Notes: generated by a model from the letters alone, not told the origin. Shown: positions 47,547 to 56,581, counted from the stretch's first letter. The stretch: DNA of 64,000 bases from Scatomorpha stercorigallinarum (GCA_944387865.1 CALXGN010000005.1:1-64000), one strand, 5' to 3'. Translations and numbers: made by a program.

Positions 47547-48942
47547 AGACAGGATATCGCAGTGGGTGGACTCCCACCGCGCGGAGCTTCTGCGCGACAT
47601 CGGCCGCCTGGTGGCGGTGAAGAGCGTCCGCGGCGAGCCGGCGGAGGGCGCGCCCTTCGGCCCTGGGCCGCGCAGGGCGCTGGACGAGGCCCTGGCCCTC
47701 TGCGGGGAGTACGGCTTTGAGACGAAAATGTACGGCGGCGCCGTGGGTGCGGCCTTCTTCAGCGAAAAGCCCAGCGCGCTGGACATCCTCGGCCACCTGG
47801 ACGTGGTGGGCGAGGGCGAGGGCTGGGACACCGACCCCTATACCGCCACGGAAAAGGACGACGGCTGCCTCTATGGCCGCGGCACGGACGACGACAAGGG
47901 CCCGGTGGTGATCGCCCTCTACGCCATGCGCTGCCTGAAGGAGCTGGGCGTGGAGCTCAGCCACGGCATCCGCCTCATCATGGGCACGGACGAGGAGTCC
48001 GGCTCCGGCGACCTGCCGTATTTTTACAAGGGCAACGCCCCCGCGCCCAACACCGTCACGCCCGACACGGGCTTCCCCGTCTACAACACGGAGAAGGGCC
48101 GCTGGGCGCCGGACCTCAGCGCCGGCTGGGCGAAGTCGGACGCGCTGCCGCGCGTGGCCGCGCTCAACGGCGGCTTCCGCGTTAACGTCATCCCCGGGGA
48201 CGCCACGGCGCTGGTGCTGGGCCTGGATGCGGACACGGCCCTCTGGGCGGCGCATGAGGCTGCCGGCAAATACGGCGTCGACCTCCTCTGCGAGCCCGCC
48301 GGGGACGGCGTGCGCCTGAGCGTACACGGCACGCAGGGCCACGCGGCCTATCCCGATGGGGCCAACAACGCGCTCACGGCCCTGCTGGGCATCGTGGCCG
48401 CGCTGCCGCTGTCCCCGGACGCGCCGGCGAACGCCGCCGTGCGCGCGCTCGCCGACCTATTCCCCCACGGGGCCTACGGCGGCGAGGGACTGGGCATCGA
48501 CCAGGCGGACGAGCTCTCCGGCCCCCTCACGGCCTCGCTGAACGTCATCGACCTCGGCGAAGAGGGCCTGATGGGCAAGCTCGACTGCCGCGTGCCCATC
48601 TGCGCCACCTATGAAAACTGCTGCGCCGTGGCGATGAAGGCCATGGCCGCCGCCGGCATCAGCGCCAGCGGCGAGCTCACCGCCCCGCACCACACGCCGG
48701 GCGACGGCGAGTTCGTACAGACGCTGCTGCGCTGCTACGAGACCTATTCCGGCCGCCGCGGCGAGTGCCTGAAGACTGGCGGCGGCACCTATGTCCACGA
48801 CATCGAGGGCGGCGTCGGCTTCGGCATATCCATGCCCGGCTTCGAGAGCAACCTGCACGGCGCCAACGAACGGATAAATATACAGGATGCGCTGACTGCG
48901 GTGAAGATCTTCGCCCTGGCCGCGCATGACATTTGTAAATAA
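47536..48942 (+). CDS. pepV: Sapep family Mn2+-dependent dipeptidase (PepV-like)
   Basis: 468-residue M20 metallopeptidase that cleaves dipeptides in the cytosol. Metal and catalytic residues lie in ILGHLDVVGEGEGW near residue 84-97, YGRGTDDDKGP near 113-123 and MGTDEESGS near 150-158. The two-part catalytic and lid domain arrangement and length match PepV/Sapep. It overlaps mtaD and is followed 18 bp later by a cupin gene. Confidence 0.93.
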   Translation: MEIKDRISQWVDSHRAELLRDIGRLVAVKSVRGEPAEGAPFGPGPRRALDEALALCGEYGFETKMYGGAVGAAFFSEKPSALDILGHLDVVGEGEGWDTDPYTATEKDDGCLYGRGTDDDKGPVVIALYAMRCLKELGVELSHGIRLIMGTDEESGSGDLPYFYKGNAPAPNTVTPDTGFPVYNTEKGRWAPDLSAGWAKSDALPRVAALNGGFRVNVIPGDATALVLGLDADTALWAAHEAAGKYGVDLLCEPAGDGVRLSVHGTQGHAAYPDGANNALTALLGIVAALPLSPDAPANAAVRALADLFPHGAYGGEGLGIDQADELSGPLTASLNVIDLGEEGLMGKLDCRVPICATYENCCAVAMKAMAAAGISASGELTAPHHTPGDGEFVQTLLRCYETYSGRRGECLKTGGGTYVHDIEGGVGFGISMPGFESNLHGANERINIQDALTAVKIFALAAHDICK

Positions 48943-48960
48943 GATCAGGAGGTAAAGAAC

Positions 48961-49308
48961 ATGGTCATCAGAGCGGAAAACCGTCAGGAAAGGATCTGGG
49001 AGGGCATGCGCGACGGCCCGGGCCAGGCGCAGCTCCTCTCCATCATCGGCCCCGAGCAGCTGGGCGGCATGGGCAAGCTGTACAGCGTCATCACGCTCGA
49101 GCCCGGCTGCGGCGTCGGGCTGCACACGCACCAGGGTGACTGCGAGACCTACTTCGTGCTCTCCGGCGAGGGCGAGCTGAACGACAACGGCACCATCACC
49201 ACCCTGCGCGCCGGCGACGTCAGCTTCACCGACAGCGGCGAGCAGCACGCCATCGTCAACAAGGGCACCGAGCCGCTGGTGTTCATCGGCCTGATACTGA
49301 ACAAGTAA
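48961..49308 (+). CDS. small cupin protein
   Basis: 115-residue single-domain cupin. Motif 1 appears as G-x-H-T-H-x-G-D-C-E-T-Y-x-V (about 58-71), with two metal histidines and a glutamate, and motif 2 as G-D-V-S-F-T-D-S-G-E-Q-H-A (about 85-97). GAGG precedes ATG by eight bases. It may be an enzyme or sugar/ligand-binding protein; context (deaminase, dipeptidase, MarR) does not settle it. Confidence 0.88.
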   Translation: MVIRAENRQERIWEGMRDGPGQAQLLSIIGPEQLGGMGKLYSVITLEPGCGVGLHTHQGDCETYFVLSGEGELNDNGTITTLRAGDVSFTDSGEQHAIVNKGTEPLVFIGLILNK

Positions 49309-49338
49309 CGCAACTATATCCGCCGGGAGTGAAAGTTT

Positions 49339-49794
49339 ATGCTTCAGGAGAGCTTTCTGCGCGTATATGAAAAGCTCAAGAGCGAATACTGCCGCCAGGT
49401 GTTCGCGCTGGTGCGCGAGCGCCGCGGCTCGCTCTCGGCGATGGAGGCCTTCTCCCTGGAGGTCATCCGCCAGCTGGGGCGGCCCACGGTCAGCCAGTTC
49501 GCCGCCTTTTTGAACATTTCCCAGTCGAACGCCACCTATAAGGTGGCCAGCCTGGTGCGCAAGGGCTATCTGCTGAAGGAGAACTCCGGCGCCGACCGGC
49601 GTGAATATTATTTAGTCCTCACGCCCAAGTACTATGGCTACGTGGGCACGCTGGAGCGCGAGCTCTGTGAGGCCGTGCGGCGCTTCGAGAGCCGCCACGG
49701 CGCGCAGGAGACGGAGCGCTTCGCTGCGCTGCTGGACGAGCTGGCGGCGGACATCGGCGGGGAGGCTGGAAATAGTGCACAAACCGGAGAATAG
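49339..49794 (+). CDS. MarR-family regulator
   Basis: 151-residue winged-helix regulator. The helix-turn-helix (about 49-75) reads TVSQFAAFLNISQSNATYKVASLV and the wing follows with K-E-N-S-G-A-D-R-R-E-Y-Y, the conserved D-R-R contact. It lies 30 bp downstream of the cupin gene and directly before the trp T-box promoter. Whether it controls the upstream genes or itself is not visible; no obvious palindrome was found. Confidence 0.85.
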   Translation: MLQESFLRVYEKLKSEYCRQVFALVRERRGSLSAMEAFSLEVIRQLGRPTVSQFAAFLNISQSNATYKVASLVRKGYLLKENSGADRREYYLVLTPKYYGYVGTLERELCEAVRRFESRHGAQETERFAALLDELAADIGGEAGNSAQTGE

Positions 49795-49815
49795 AATTTT
49801 GGCTATTTTGCCGGT

Positions 49816-49844
49816 TTGACAAACTGCCGTCCGCGGCCTATACT
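49816..49844 (+). promoter_or_regulatory. promoter of the T-box-trpB unit
   Basis: TTGACA (49816-49821), 17 bp, TATACT (49839-49844). Transcription would begin near 49851, at the start of the T-box leader. Confidence 0.88.
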
Positions 49845-49850
49845 GTGAAT

Positions 49851-50126
49851 CACTAAATCGCCTCAAACCGATGACTGAGAAGAGTACCCGCGCGGGAGGC
49901 TTTCAGAGAGCGGCGCGTTTGCTGTGAGCGCCGCAGCGCGAATGTGCGGGGAATGGACTCATGAGGGGAGCGAAGCTAACTCCCGGGTGAGCGCCCGTTA
50001 CAGCGCCGGCCGCGTGATGGCGCGGGCAAAGCGGGCGCGTTCGCGCCAATTCGGGTGGCACCGCAGGAAACGTTCTATCCTGTCCCGTATGACCGTATTC
50101 GGCCATACGGGGCAGTTTTTTATTTT
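49851..50126 (+). promoter_or_regulatory. T-box riboswitch, tryptophan-specific, controlling trpB2
   Basis: Leader of about 270 nt with stem I AGTA-box (AGAGTACCC at 49879-49887), specifier loop GAATGGAC with codon TGG at 49954-49956, T-box GGGTGGCACCGC at 50053-50064, and a terminator helix CTGTCCCGTATG/CATACGGGGCAG (50080-50091 with 50104-50115) ending in T6. Uncharged tRNA-Trp should stabilise the antiterminator and allow trpB2 expression. Confidence 0.92.
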
Positions 50127-50146
50127 TATGCAAAGGAGAAATTGCC

Positions 50147-51517
50147 ATGACCAGCGAAAAGATCCCCTACAAGACATACCTCACCGAAGACGAGCTGCCC
50201 ATGGCCTGGTATAATGTCCGCGCCGACATGCCGGCCAAGCCCGCGCCGCTGCTGGACCCCGCCACGGGCCGGCCCATCACGGCGGAGGCCCTGGGCCACG
50301 TGTTCTGCGGCGAGCTGGTGGCGCAGGAGCTGGACAACGACACGCGCTACATCCCCATCCCGCAGGAGATACGCGACTTTTACAAGATGTACCGCCCGAG
50401 CCCGCTGGTGAGGGCCTACTGCCTGGAGGAAAAGCTGCAGACGCCGGCGAAGATCTATTACAAGTTCGAGGGCAACAACACCTCCGGCTCGCACAAGCTC
50501 AACAGCGCCATCGCCCAGGCCTATTACGCCAAGAACCAGGGCTTGAAGGGCGTCACTACCGAGACGGGCGCGGGCCAGTGGGGCACGGCCCTGGCCATGG
50601 CCTGCGGCTATCTGGGCCTCGACTGCCGGGTGTACATGGTGAAGTGCTCCTATGAGCAGAAGCCCTTCCGCCGCGAGGTGATGCGCACTTACGGCGCCTC
50701 CGTCACCCCCAGCCCCAGCACGAGCACCGCGGTGGGGCGCAAGATACTGGCCGAGAACCCCGGCACCACCGGCTCGCTGGGCTGCGCCATCAGCGAGGCT
50801 GTGGAGGACGCCACCAGCCACGAGGGCTACCGCTACGTGCTGGGCAGCGTGCTCAACCAGGTGCTGCTGCACCAGAGCGTCATCGGGCTCGAGGCCAAGG
50901 CCGCGCTGGACAAATACGGCGTCGTGCCCGACATGATCATCGGCTGCGCCGGCGGCGGCAGCAACCTCGGCGGGCTGATAAGCCCCTTCATGGGCGAGAT
51001 GCTGCGCGGCGAGCGCAAATATGACTTCCTGGCCGTGGAGCCGGCCTCCTGCCCCAGCCTGACGCGCGGCGTGTTCGCCTATGATTACTGCGACACGGGC
51101 AAGGTCTGCCCCCTGGCGAAGATGTACACGCTGGGCAGCGGCTTCATCCCCTCCGCCAACCACGCCGGCGGCCTGCGCTACCACGGCATGAGCCCCGTGC
51201 TCAGCGAGCTCTACCACGAGGGGCTGATGCGCGCCGTGTCCCTGCCGCAGACGCGCGTTTTCGAGGCGGCGGAGGCCTTCGCCCGCTGCGAGGGCATCCT
51301 CCCCGCGCCGGAGAGCAGCCACGCCATCTGCGCGGCCATGGACGAGGCCGTGAAGTGCCGCGAGACGGGCGAGGAAAAGACCATCCTCTTCGGCCTCACG
51401 GGCACGGGCTACTTCGACATGGTGGCCTATGAGAAGTTCCACAACGGCGAGATGGGCGACTACATCCCCACCGACGAGGAGCTACGCTCAAGCTTCGCCA
51501 AACTGCCGCAGATATAA
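50147..51517 (+). CDS. trpB2: tryptophan synthase beta subunit, TrpB2 type
   Basis: 456-residue PLP enzyme that joins indole and serine to make tryptophan. It belongs to the longer TrpB2 subfamily, as judged by length and the N-terminal extension; PLP lysine K117 lies in EGNNTSGSHKLNSA, the catalytic glutamate in TTETGAGQWG (E139), and the phosphate loop in CAGGGSN near 268. No trpA is adjacent, so it may salvage free indole or work without the alpha subunit. GGAGA is ten bases before ATG. Expression is under a Trp T-box. Confidence 0.95.
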   Translation: MTSEKIPYKTYLTEDELPMAWYNVRADMPAKPAPLLDPATGRPITAEALGHVFCGELVAQELDNDTRYIPIPQEIRDFYKMYRPSPLVRAYCLEEKLQTPAKIYYKFEGNNTSGSHKLNSAIAQAYYAKNQGLKGVTTETGAGQWGTALAMACGYLGLDCRVYMVKCSYEQKPFRREVMRTYGASVTPSPSTSTAVGRKILAENPGTTGSLGCAISEAVEDATSHEGYRYVLGSVLNQVLLHQSVIGLEAKAALDKYGVVPDMIIGCAGGGSNLGGLISPFMGEMLRGERKYDFLAVEPASCPSLTRGVFAYDYCDTGKVCPLAKMYTLGSGFIPSANHAGGLRYHGMSPVLSELYHEGLMRAVSLPQTRVFEAAEAFARCEGILPAPESSHAICAAMDEAVKCRETGEEKTILFGLTGTGYFDMVAYEKFHNGEMGDYIPTDEELRSSFAKLPQI

Positions 51518-51523
51518 AAGGAA

Positions 51524-51557
51524 AAACATCCCCCGCCGCGGCGGGGGATGTTTTTTT
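51524..51557 (+). terminator. terminator after trpB2
   Basis: A 13-bp perfect stem (51524-51536 with 51541-51553), CGCG loop, T7. Confidence 0.92.
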
Positions 51558-51568
51558 GCTTATTGCGT

Positions 51569-52465
51569 TCAGCCCTCGACGCCCGCGGCGGGGGATGGGG
51601 AGGGGCTGCTCTCCGCGCGGGGGATGAACTGCAGGTCGAGGTCCACGTCGGCGGGGATGCCCGGTATCTGCCCCGTGAAGGAGAACTGCCAGATGTCGTG
51701 CTCGTAGTAGAAGTCGTCCCACATGCCGGGCGCGCCTATCCAGATGGGGTAGTCCGCCAGGCGGGAGAGGTCGTACTCATAATAGGCCAGGTGGCGGTAG
51801 GTGTAGAGGCAGGGCGTGTAGCCGGCGTCCTTTATCATCTCGCAGAACACCAGCGCGGAGGAGGTGAGGGCCTCGCCGTCCACTTCCTCATAGCGCTCGG
51901 CCTCCGCCACGGGCTCCCAGTCGAAGGCTACGGGCATGGTGATGTCATAGCCCTCTATCAGGTCGAGGACGTACAGCGCCTCCTCGGCGGCCTCGATGGC
52001 CCCGAGGGACTGTGAGAAGAAGTACACGCCCACGTCGAGCCCGGCGGCCAGCGCGCCCTCCATGTTCTGGCGGAACATGGTGTCCTCGGCCATGTTGCCC
52101 TCCTCGCCGTAGCCGCGGTAGCCGCAGCGTATCATGGCGAACTCCACTCCGGCTTCCGCCACGGCCTGCCAGTCGATCTCGCCCTGATAGAAGGAGACGT
52201 CGATGCCCAGGCGTGTGTCGTATTCGTCGCCCTTATATTCGACGATGCCGTCCTCGCGCAGCGTGAAGTCGTCCTCCGTGAAGCCGGAGAGCTCCAGCCC
52301 CTCCGCGGGGGTTATCCAGTCGTAGTAGTCGCCGATGTTGATGTACACCATGCCCTCGTGCGGGTCGGGCGTGGGGCTGCTCTCCGGCTCGCCGCCGCAG
52401 GCGGCCAGGGGCAGCAGGCAGAGCGCCGCGGCGAGCAGCGCTGCGAATATCCGTTCAGCTTTCAT
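51569..52465 (-). CDS. GH25 lysozyme-family lipoprotein
   Basis: 298-residue secreted lipoprotein with a muramidase-type GH25 domain. The signal peptide ends in lipobox LAAC (Cys23). A linker and variable N-terminal part (about 24-85) precede GIDVSFYQG (D89), and AFDWEP (D181, E183) supplies the catalytic D-x-E. GH25 enzymes cut the MurNAc-GlcNAc bond of peptidoglycan. It ends convergent with trpB2, sharing the terminator region. GGA and similar weak signals precede the ATG. Confidence 0.9.
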   Translation of the reverse strand: MKAERIFAALLAAALCLLPLAACGGEPESSPTPDPHEGMVYINIGDYYDWITPAEGLELSGFTEDDFTLREDGIVEYKGDEYDTRLGIDVSFYQGEIDWQAVAEAGVEFAMIRCGYRGYGEEGNMAEDTMFRQNMEGALAAGLDVGVYFFSQSLGAIEAAEEALYVLDLIEGYDITMPVAFDWEPVAEAERYEEVDGEALTSSALVFCEMIKDAGYTPCLYTYRHLAYYEYDLSRLADYPIWIGAPGMWDDFYYEHDIWQFSFTGQIPGIPADVDLDLQFIPRAESSPSPSPAAGVEG

Positions 52466-52495
52466 GGGTACGGTCCTTTCGACAGGGTTCGCCCT

Positions 52496-52524
52496 ATGCT
52501 ACCACAAAGCGCCGCGGAAATCAA
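52496..52524 (-). promoter_or_regulatory. GH25 promoter
   Basis: On the minus strand TTGATT (52524-52519), 17 bp, TAGCAT (52501-52496) with TGG before the -10. Confidence 0.6.
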
Positions 52525-52584
52525 CCAAACGCTGCGATCGGACGCTGCCAAATAGCGCCGGGGGCGGGGGCAACAAGTATTGCG

Positions 52585-52613
52585 TTTACATCGCGCCGCG
52601 CCCATGCTAAACT
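52585..52613 (+). promoter_or_regulatory. promoter of the tandem XRE-membrane genes
   Basis: TTTACA (52585-52590), 17 bp, TAAACT (52608-52613) with TGC directly before it. Confidence 0.6.
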
Positions 52614-52637
52614 CGAGGAAAGGAGGTGGGGGAAGAA

Positions 52638-53321
52638 ATGACGTTTCCCGAAAAGCTGATAACCCTCCGCGCGGGGCGCGGGTGGTCGCAGGAGCGGCTG
52701 GCGAAGGAGCTCGGCGTCACGCGGCAGGCGGTGGGGCGCTGGGAGCGCGGCGAATGCCTGCCGGACGCCGTGGGCCTGACCGGCCTTGCGCGCGTCTTCG
52801 ACATAGACTCCGAGTGGCTCCTTGACGAGAACGCCGCCGGCACGCCGGAGCCCCGCGCCGCCCGCCGCGTCAAGCTCGCCTGGTTCGACTGGTTGATGCT
52901 GTCCCTTGCCGCCGCGTCGCTAATAGCCATGCTCTGCGGGCTGAGCATGGACGAGGCCAGACTGTACTACAGGACGGCGTACCACTATCCGCCTTATATG
53001 TGGCTGGTCCTGATGATTTGGTACGGCGTGTGGTTTTGTTTTGGATGGAGCATTGCGGCGCTGAGCCTGCGGCTCGTGAAGACAAGCTCTATGGCCGCAA
53101 GGGCGAGACGCATCATTCTTGCTGTAGGCGTTGCCGCACTTGCGGCCCTGCTGATATGTGCAATACCGGTGTGGCTGGATGGCCTTCAGATCATTTCTGC
53201 CGGTTCCTGGTACAGGGCCATTCAGCCTGTCAGCGCGGTGCCCCAGCTTTTTATCCTCCCGGGCCTCCTGCTGGGATACGCAGCCAAGAGGAAAGGCCCG
53301 TCTGAACAACAGCATCGATGA
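52638..53321 (+). CDS. XRE-type regulator with C-terminal membrane domain, copy 1
   Basis: 227-residue protein. The N-terminal XRE helix-turn-helix (about 4-62) has WSQERLAKELGVTRQAVGRWERG, and a short linker (AAGTPEPRAARRVKLAW) leads into four hydrophobic segments (about 87-105, 120-145, 155-175, 195-213), suggesting a membrane-tethered DNA-binding protein. AGGAGG lies upstream; ATG 52638 is preferred to GTG 52626. The first ~100 residues are almost identical to copy 2, but the membrane parts are unrelated. Confidence 0.85.
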   Translation: MTFPEKLITLRAGRGWSQERLAKELGVTRQAVGRWERGECLPDAVGLTGLARVFDIDSEWLLDENAAGTPEPRAARRVKLAWFDWLMLSLAAASLIAMLCGLSMDEARLYYRTAYHYPPYMWLVLMIWYGVWFCFGWSIAALSLRLVKTSSMAARARRIILAVGVAALAALLICAIPVWLDGLQIISAGSWYRAIQPVSAVPQLFILPGLLLGYAAKRKGPSEQQHR

Positions 53322-53335
53322 AGGGGGCGCGATAC

Positions 53336-54001
53336 ATGACTTTCTCAGAAAAGCTGATAACCCTCCGTGCGGGGCGCGGGTGGTCGCAGGAGCGGCTGGC
53401 GAAGGAGCTCGGCGTCACGCGGCAGGCGGTGGGGCGCTGGGAGCGCGGCGAGTGCCTGCCGGACGCCGTGGGCCTGACCGGCCTCGCGCGCGCCTTCGAC
53501 ATAGACTCCGAGTGGCTGCTCGACGAAAACGCCGCCGGCACGCCGGAGCCCCGCGCCGCCCGCCGCGTCAAACTCGCCTGGGTCGACTGGCTGATGCTGT
53601 CCCTCGCCGCCGCGTCGCTAATAGCCATGCTCTGCGGGCTCAATATGAAGTCGGCGGGCGCGATACTGGGCGTGACGTACCGATACCCCAAATGGACGGT
53701 GCTCGCGGTGCTCGCCCGCGGCCTCGTGTGGTTCGGCGGAGGCTGGGCCGCCGTCGCGCTGGTATGCAGTTTCTTTGCCCGCCCGCTGCCGCTGAAAAGG
53801 CCCCTTAAAATTGCCCTCGTCATCCTGGGCGCCGCCGTGGCCATACTGTATCTTGCCTGTGTTTTCATCGCCTATGCGGCGACGCTGGGCATTTACCTGG
53901 ATGCCCCTGTGCTGACGCCCTTTGCGGTGAGCGACCGGCCCGAGCTGCTGCTGTTGCCCGCGGCGCTGTTCGCGCTGGCGGTAAAGAGGAAGGCAAAATA
54001 A
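53336..54001 (+). CDS. XRE-type regulator with C-terminal membrane domain, copy 2
   Basis: 221-residue second copy. Residues 1-100 differ from copy 1 at only a few positions, and the DNA is nearly identical for about 300 bp. From about residue 101 it diverges completely, with its own hydrophobic segments (about 86-104, 120-140, 150-175, 195-215). ATG follows AAGGGGG; the two genes are 14 bp apart and share one terminator, so they form one operon. What the membrane part senses is unknown. Confidence 0.85.
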   Translation: MTFSEKLITLRAGRGWSQERLAKELGVTRQAVGRWERGECLPDAVGLTGLARAFDIDSEWLLDENAAGTPEPRAARRVKLAWVDWLMLSLAAASLIAMLCGLNMKSAGAILGVTYRYPKWTVLAVLARGLVWFGGGWAAVALVCSFFARPLPLKRPLKIALVILGAAVAILYLACVFIAYAATLGIYLDAPVLTPFAVSDRPELLLLPAALFALAVKRKAK

Positions 54002-54032
54002 AAAAAGGACGCCCGCGGGCGTCCTTTTTTTA
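54001..54032. terminator. bidirectional terminator between XRE copy 2 and xfp
   Basis: Perfect palindrome AAAAAAGGACGCC..GGCGTCCTTTTTT; A/T tracts on both sides serve the convergent XRE and phosphoketolase genes. Confidence 0.9.
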
Positions 54033-54041
54033 TGCTCTTTT

Positions 54042-56414
54042 TTATTTCGCCCCGCTCCACTGCCAGTTCGTGACCTCGGGCAGGTCGACGCCGTATTCGG
54101 CGATATACTGCTTGTGCTCCACGAGCTTGTCCTTCATCTGCTGGATGAGGTAGGCCCCGCGGTTGCCGAGCTGCGGCAGGTTGTACACCGCGGTCATGAC
54201 GAGGTCGAAGCGGTCGAGGTGGTTGAGCACGCGCATGTCGAAGGGCGTTGTGATGGTGCCCTCCTCGATGTAGCCGCGGACGTGGATGTTCTTGTTGCGG
54301 CGCTTATAGGTCATCTCGTGTATCAGGCTGGGATAGCCGTGGAAGGCGAACACGATGGGCTTGTCCGCCGTGAAGATGGCCTCGTACTCCCGCTGGCTGA
54401 GGCCGTGCGGGTGCTGCTCCTCGCTCTGCAGGCGCATCAGGTCGACGACGTTCACCACGCGGATCTTCAGCTCCGGGAAGGCGCCGCGCAGGATGGTGAC
54501 GGCGGCCAGCGTTTCCAGCGTGGGCGTGTCGCCGCAGCAGGCCATGACGATGTCCGGCTCCGCTCCCTCGTCCGTGCTGGCCCACTGCCAGATGCCGATG
54601 CCCTGCGTGCAGTGCTTGACGGCCTGGTCCATGGTTAGCCACTGCGGGCGCGGGTGCTTGCTCGCCACGATGACGTTGACGTAGTTGCGGCTCCTTATGC
54701 AGTGGTCGAAGCAGCTCAGCAGGCAGTTGGCGTCCGGCGGCAGATAGAGCCGCACGACGTCCGCCTTCTTGTTCGCCACGTGGTCGAGGAAGCCGGGATC
54801 CTGGTGCGTGAAGCCGTTGTGGTCCTGCTGCCAGACGTTGCTGGCGAGGACGTAGTTGAGGCTGGCGATGTCCGCGCGCCACGGGAGCTGGTTGCAGACC
54901 TTCAGCCACTTGGCGTGCTGGCTGAACATGCTGTCCACGATGCGGATGAAGGCCTCGTAGCTGTTGAAAAAGCCGTGCCGCCCCGTGAGCAGATAGCCCT
55001 CCAGCAGGCCCTGGCAGACATGCTCGCTGAGCATGGAGTCCATCACGCGCCCGTCCGGGGCCAGATGGTCGTCGAAGTCCACGGTCCCGGCGTCCCAGGC
55101 CCTGTCCGTGGCCTCAAAGACGCTGTTCAGGCGGTTGGAGTTCGTCTCGTCCGGGCCGAAGGCGCGGAAATTGCGCTCGGCGGCGTTGAGCTTATAGATG
55201 TCGCGCACGAATTCGCCCAGCTTGGACATGTCCTGCGCCTCCACCGCGCCGGGGAAGGGCACGTTTACCGCATAATCGCGGAAATCCGGCATCCGCAGGT
55301 CGCGGAGGAACTTGCCGCCGTTGGCGTGGGGGTTGGCGCCCATGCGCCGCTCGCCGCGCGGCGGGAAGTCCAGCAGGTCCGGCATCGGCACGCCGTTGGC
55401 GTCGAAGAGCTCCTGCGGGCGGTAACTGCGCAGCCACTCCTCGATCTGCCGGATGTGCTCGGTGGAGTCCGGCTGTATGGGCACCTGGTGCGCGCGCCAG
55501 TAGCCTTCCACCTTCAGCCCGTCCACATAGTCCGGGCCCGTCCAGCCCTTGGGCGTGCGCAGCACGATCATCGGCCACCTGGGCCGCAGCATGTTGCCGT
55601 TTTCCCGCGCGTCGGCCTGACAGGCGAGTATCTTCTCCACGCACTCGTCCAGCGCGTCCGCCATCGCGCGGTGCATGGCCATCGGCTCGCTGCCCTCCAC
55701 GAAATGCGGCTCCCAGCCGCAGCCGGCAAAGAAGGCTTCAAGCTCCTCGTGCGGGATGCGGGCAAAGACGGTGGGGTTGGCTATCTTATAGCCGTTCAGG
55801 TGCAGTATGGGCAGCACGGCGCCGTCCGTCTTGGCATTGATGAACTTGTTCAAATGCCAGCTGGTGGCCAGCGGGCCGGTCTCCGCCTCGCCGTCGCCCA
55901 CGACGGTGGCGGCGATGAGGCAGGGGTTGTCCGTCACGGCGCCGAAGGCGTGCGCGAGGGAGTATCCGAGCTCGCCGCCCTCGTTGATGGAGCCCGGAGT
56001 CTCGGGCGCGACGTGGCTGGGTATGCCGCCGGGGAAGGAGAACTGCTTGAAGAGCCGCTGCATGCCCTCCCGGTCGCGGGTGATGTTCGGATAGACCTCC
56101 TGATAACTGCCGTCCAGCCAGTCCTGGGCGACCATGGCGTTGCCGCCGTGGCCCGGGCCGGAGACGTATATCATGTCCAGGCCGTATTTCTTGATGGCCC
56201 TGTTGAGGTGGGTGTAGATGAAATTCTGGCCGGGGACAGTGCCCCAGTGTCCGACGATCTTCTTTTTGATGTCGCTGGCGCTGAGAGGTTTTTCCAGCAG
56301 GGGGTCGTCCAGCAGATAGAGCTGGCAGGCGGAGAGGTAGTTGGCCGCTCGCCAATAGCGGTCGATGACCGCAAGTTCCTTTTCGGTGGCCGGGGCCTTG
56401 GCAAAGTCCGACAT
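54042..56414 (-). CDS. xfp: xylulose-5-phosphate/fructose-6-phosphate phosphoketolase
   Basis: 790-residue ThDP enzyme that splits xylulose-5-P or fructose-6-P into acetyl phosphate plus a shortened sugar phosphate. Family blocks are GHWGTVPGQNFIYTHLNR near residue 55-72, SGPGHGGNAM near 85-94, GGELGYSLAHA near 146-156 and VVGDGEAETGP near 171-181 (ThDP motif). Length is typical. With split transketolase elsewhere in the window this indicates a phosphoketolase route. GGAGG is close before ATG, and a leader hairpin (AGTCG/CGACT, 56432-56455) precedes it. Confidence 0.96.
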   Translation of the reverse strand: MSDFAKAPATEKELAVIDRYWRAANYLSACQLYLLDDPLLEKPLSASDIKKKIVGHWGTVPGQNFIYTHLNRAIKKYGLDMIYVSGPGHGGNAMVAQDWLDGSYQEVYPNITRDREGMQRLFKQFSFPGGIPSHVAPETPGSINEGGELGYSLAHAFGAVTDNPCLIAATVVGDGEAETGPLATSWHLNKFINAKTDGAVLPILHLNGYKIANPTVFARIPHEELEAFFAGCGWEPHFVEGSEPMAMHRAMADALDECVEKILACQADARENGNMLRPRWPMIVLRTPKGWTGPDYVDGLKVEGYWRAHQVPIQPDSTEHIRQIEEWLRSYRPQELFDANGVPMPDLLDFPPRGERRMGANPHANGGKFLRDLRMPDFRDYAVNVPFPGAVEAQDMSKLGEFVRDIYKLNAAERNFRAFGPDETNSNRLNSVFEATDRAWDAGTVDFDDHLAPDGRVMDSMLSEHVCQGLLEGYLLTGRHGFFNSYEAFIRIVDSMFSQHAKWLKVCNQLPWRADIASLNYVLASNVWQQDHNGFTHQDPGFLDHVANKKADVVRLYLPPDANCLLSCFDHCIRSRNYVNVIVASKHPRPQWLTMDQAVKHCTQGIGIWQWASTDEGAEPDIVMACCGDTPTLETLAAVTILRGAFPELKIRVVNVVDLMRLQSEEQHPHGLSQREYEAIFTADKPIVFAFHGYPSLIHEMTYKRRNKNIHVRGYIEEGTITTPFDMRVLNHLDRFDLVMTAVYNLPQLGNRGAYLIQQMKDKLVEHKQYIAEYGVDLPEVTNWQWSGAK

Positions 56415-56514
56415 GATGGGCCTCCTTTGATAGTCGTCCCGCTGCGCGGGCGACTATAGTATATCATTAATTGCAATAAAGAAAAGCCTGATTTTTCATT
56501 TTTGAGCGCGGGCG

Positions 56515-56543
56515 TTGACAGTGTGGCCGGCGGGCATTATAAT
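56515..56543 (+). promoter_or_regulatory. consensus promoter of the SDR gene
   Basis: TTGACA (56515-56520), 17 bp, TATAAT (56538-56543): a perfect sigma-A promoter. Confidence 0.88.
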
Positions 56544-56581
56544 TGCTTGAAATTCTTTAAGTGATCTGGAGGCAGGGAGAA

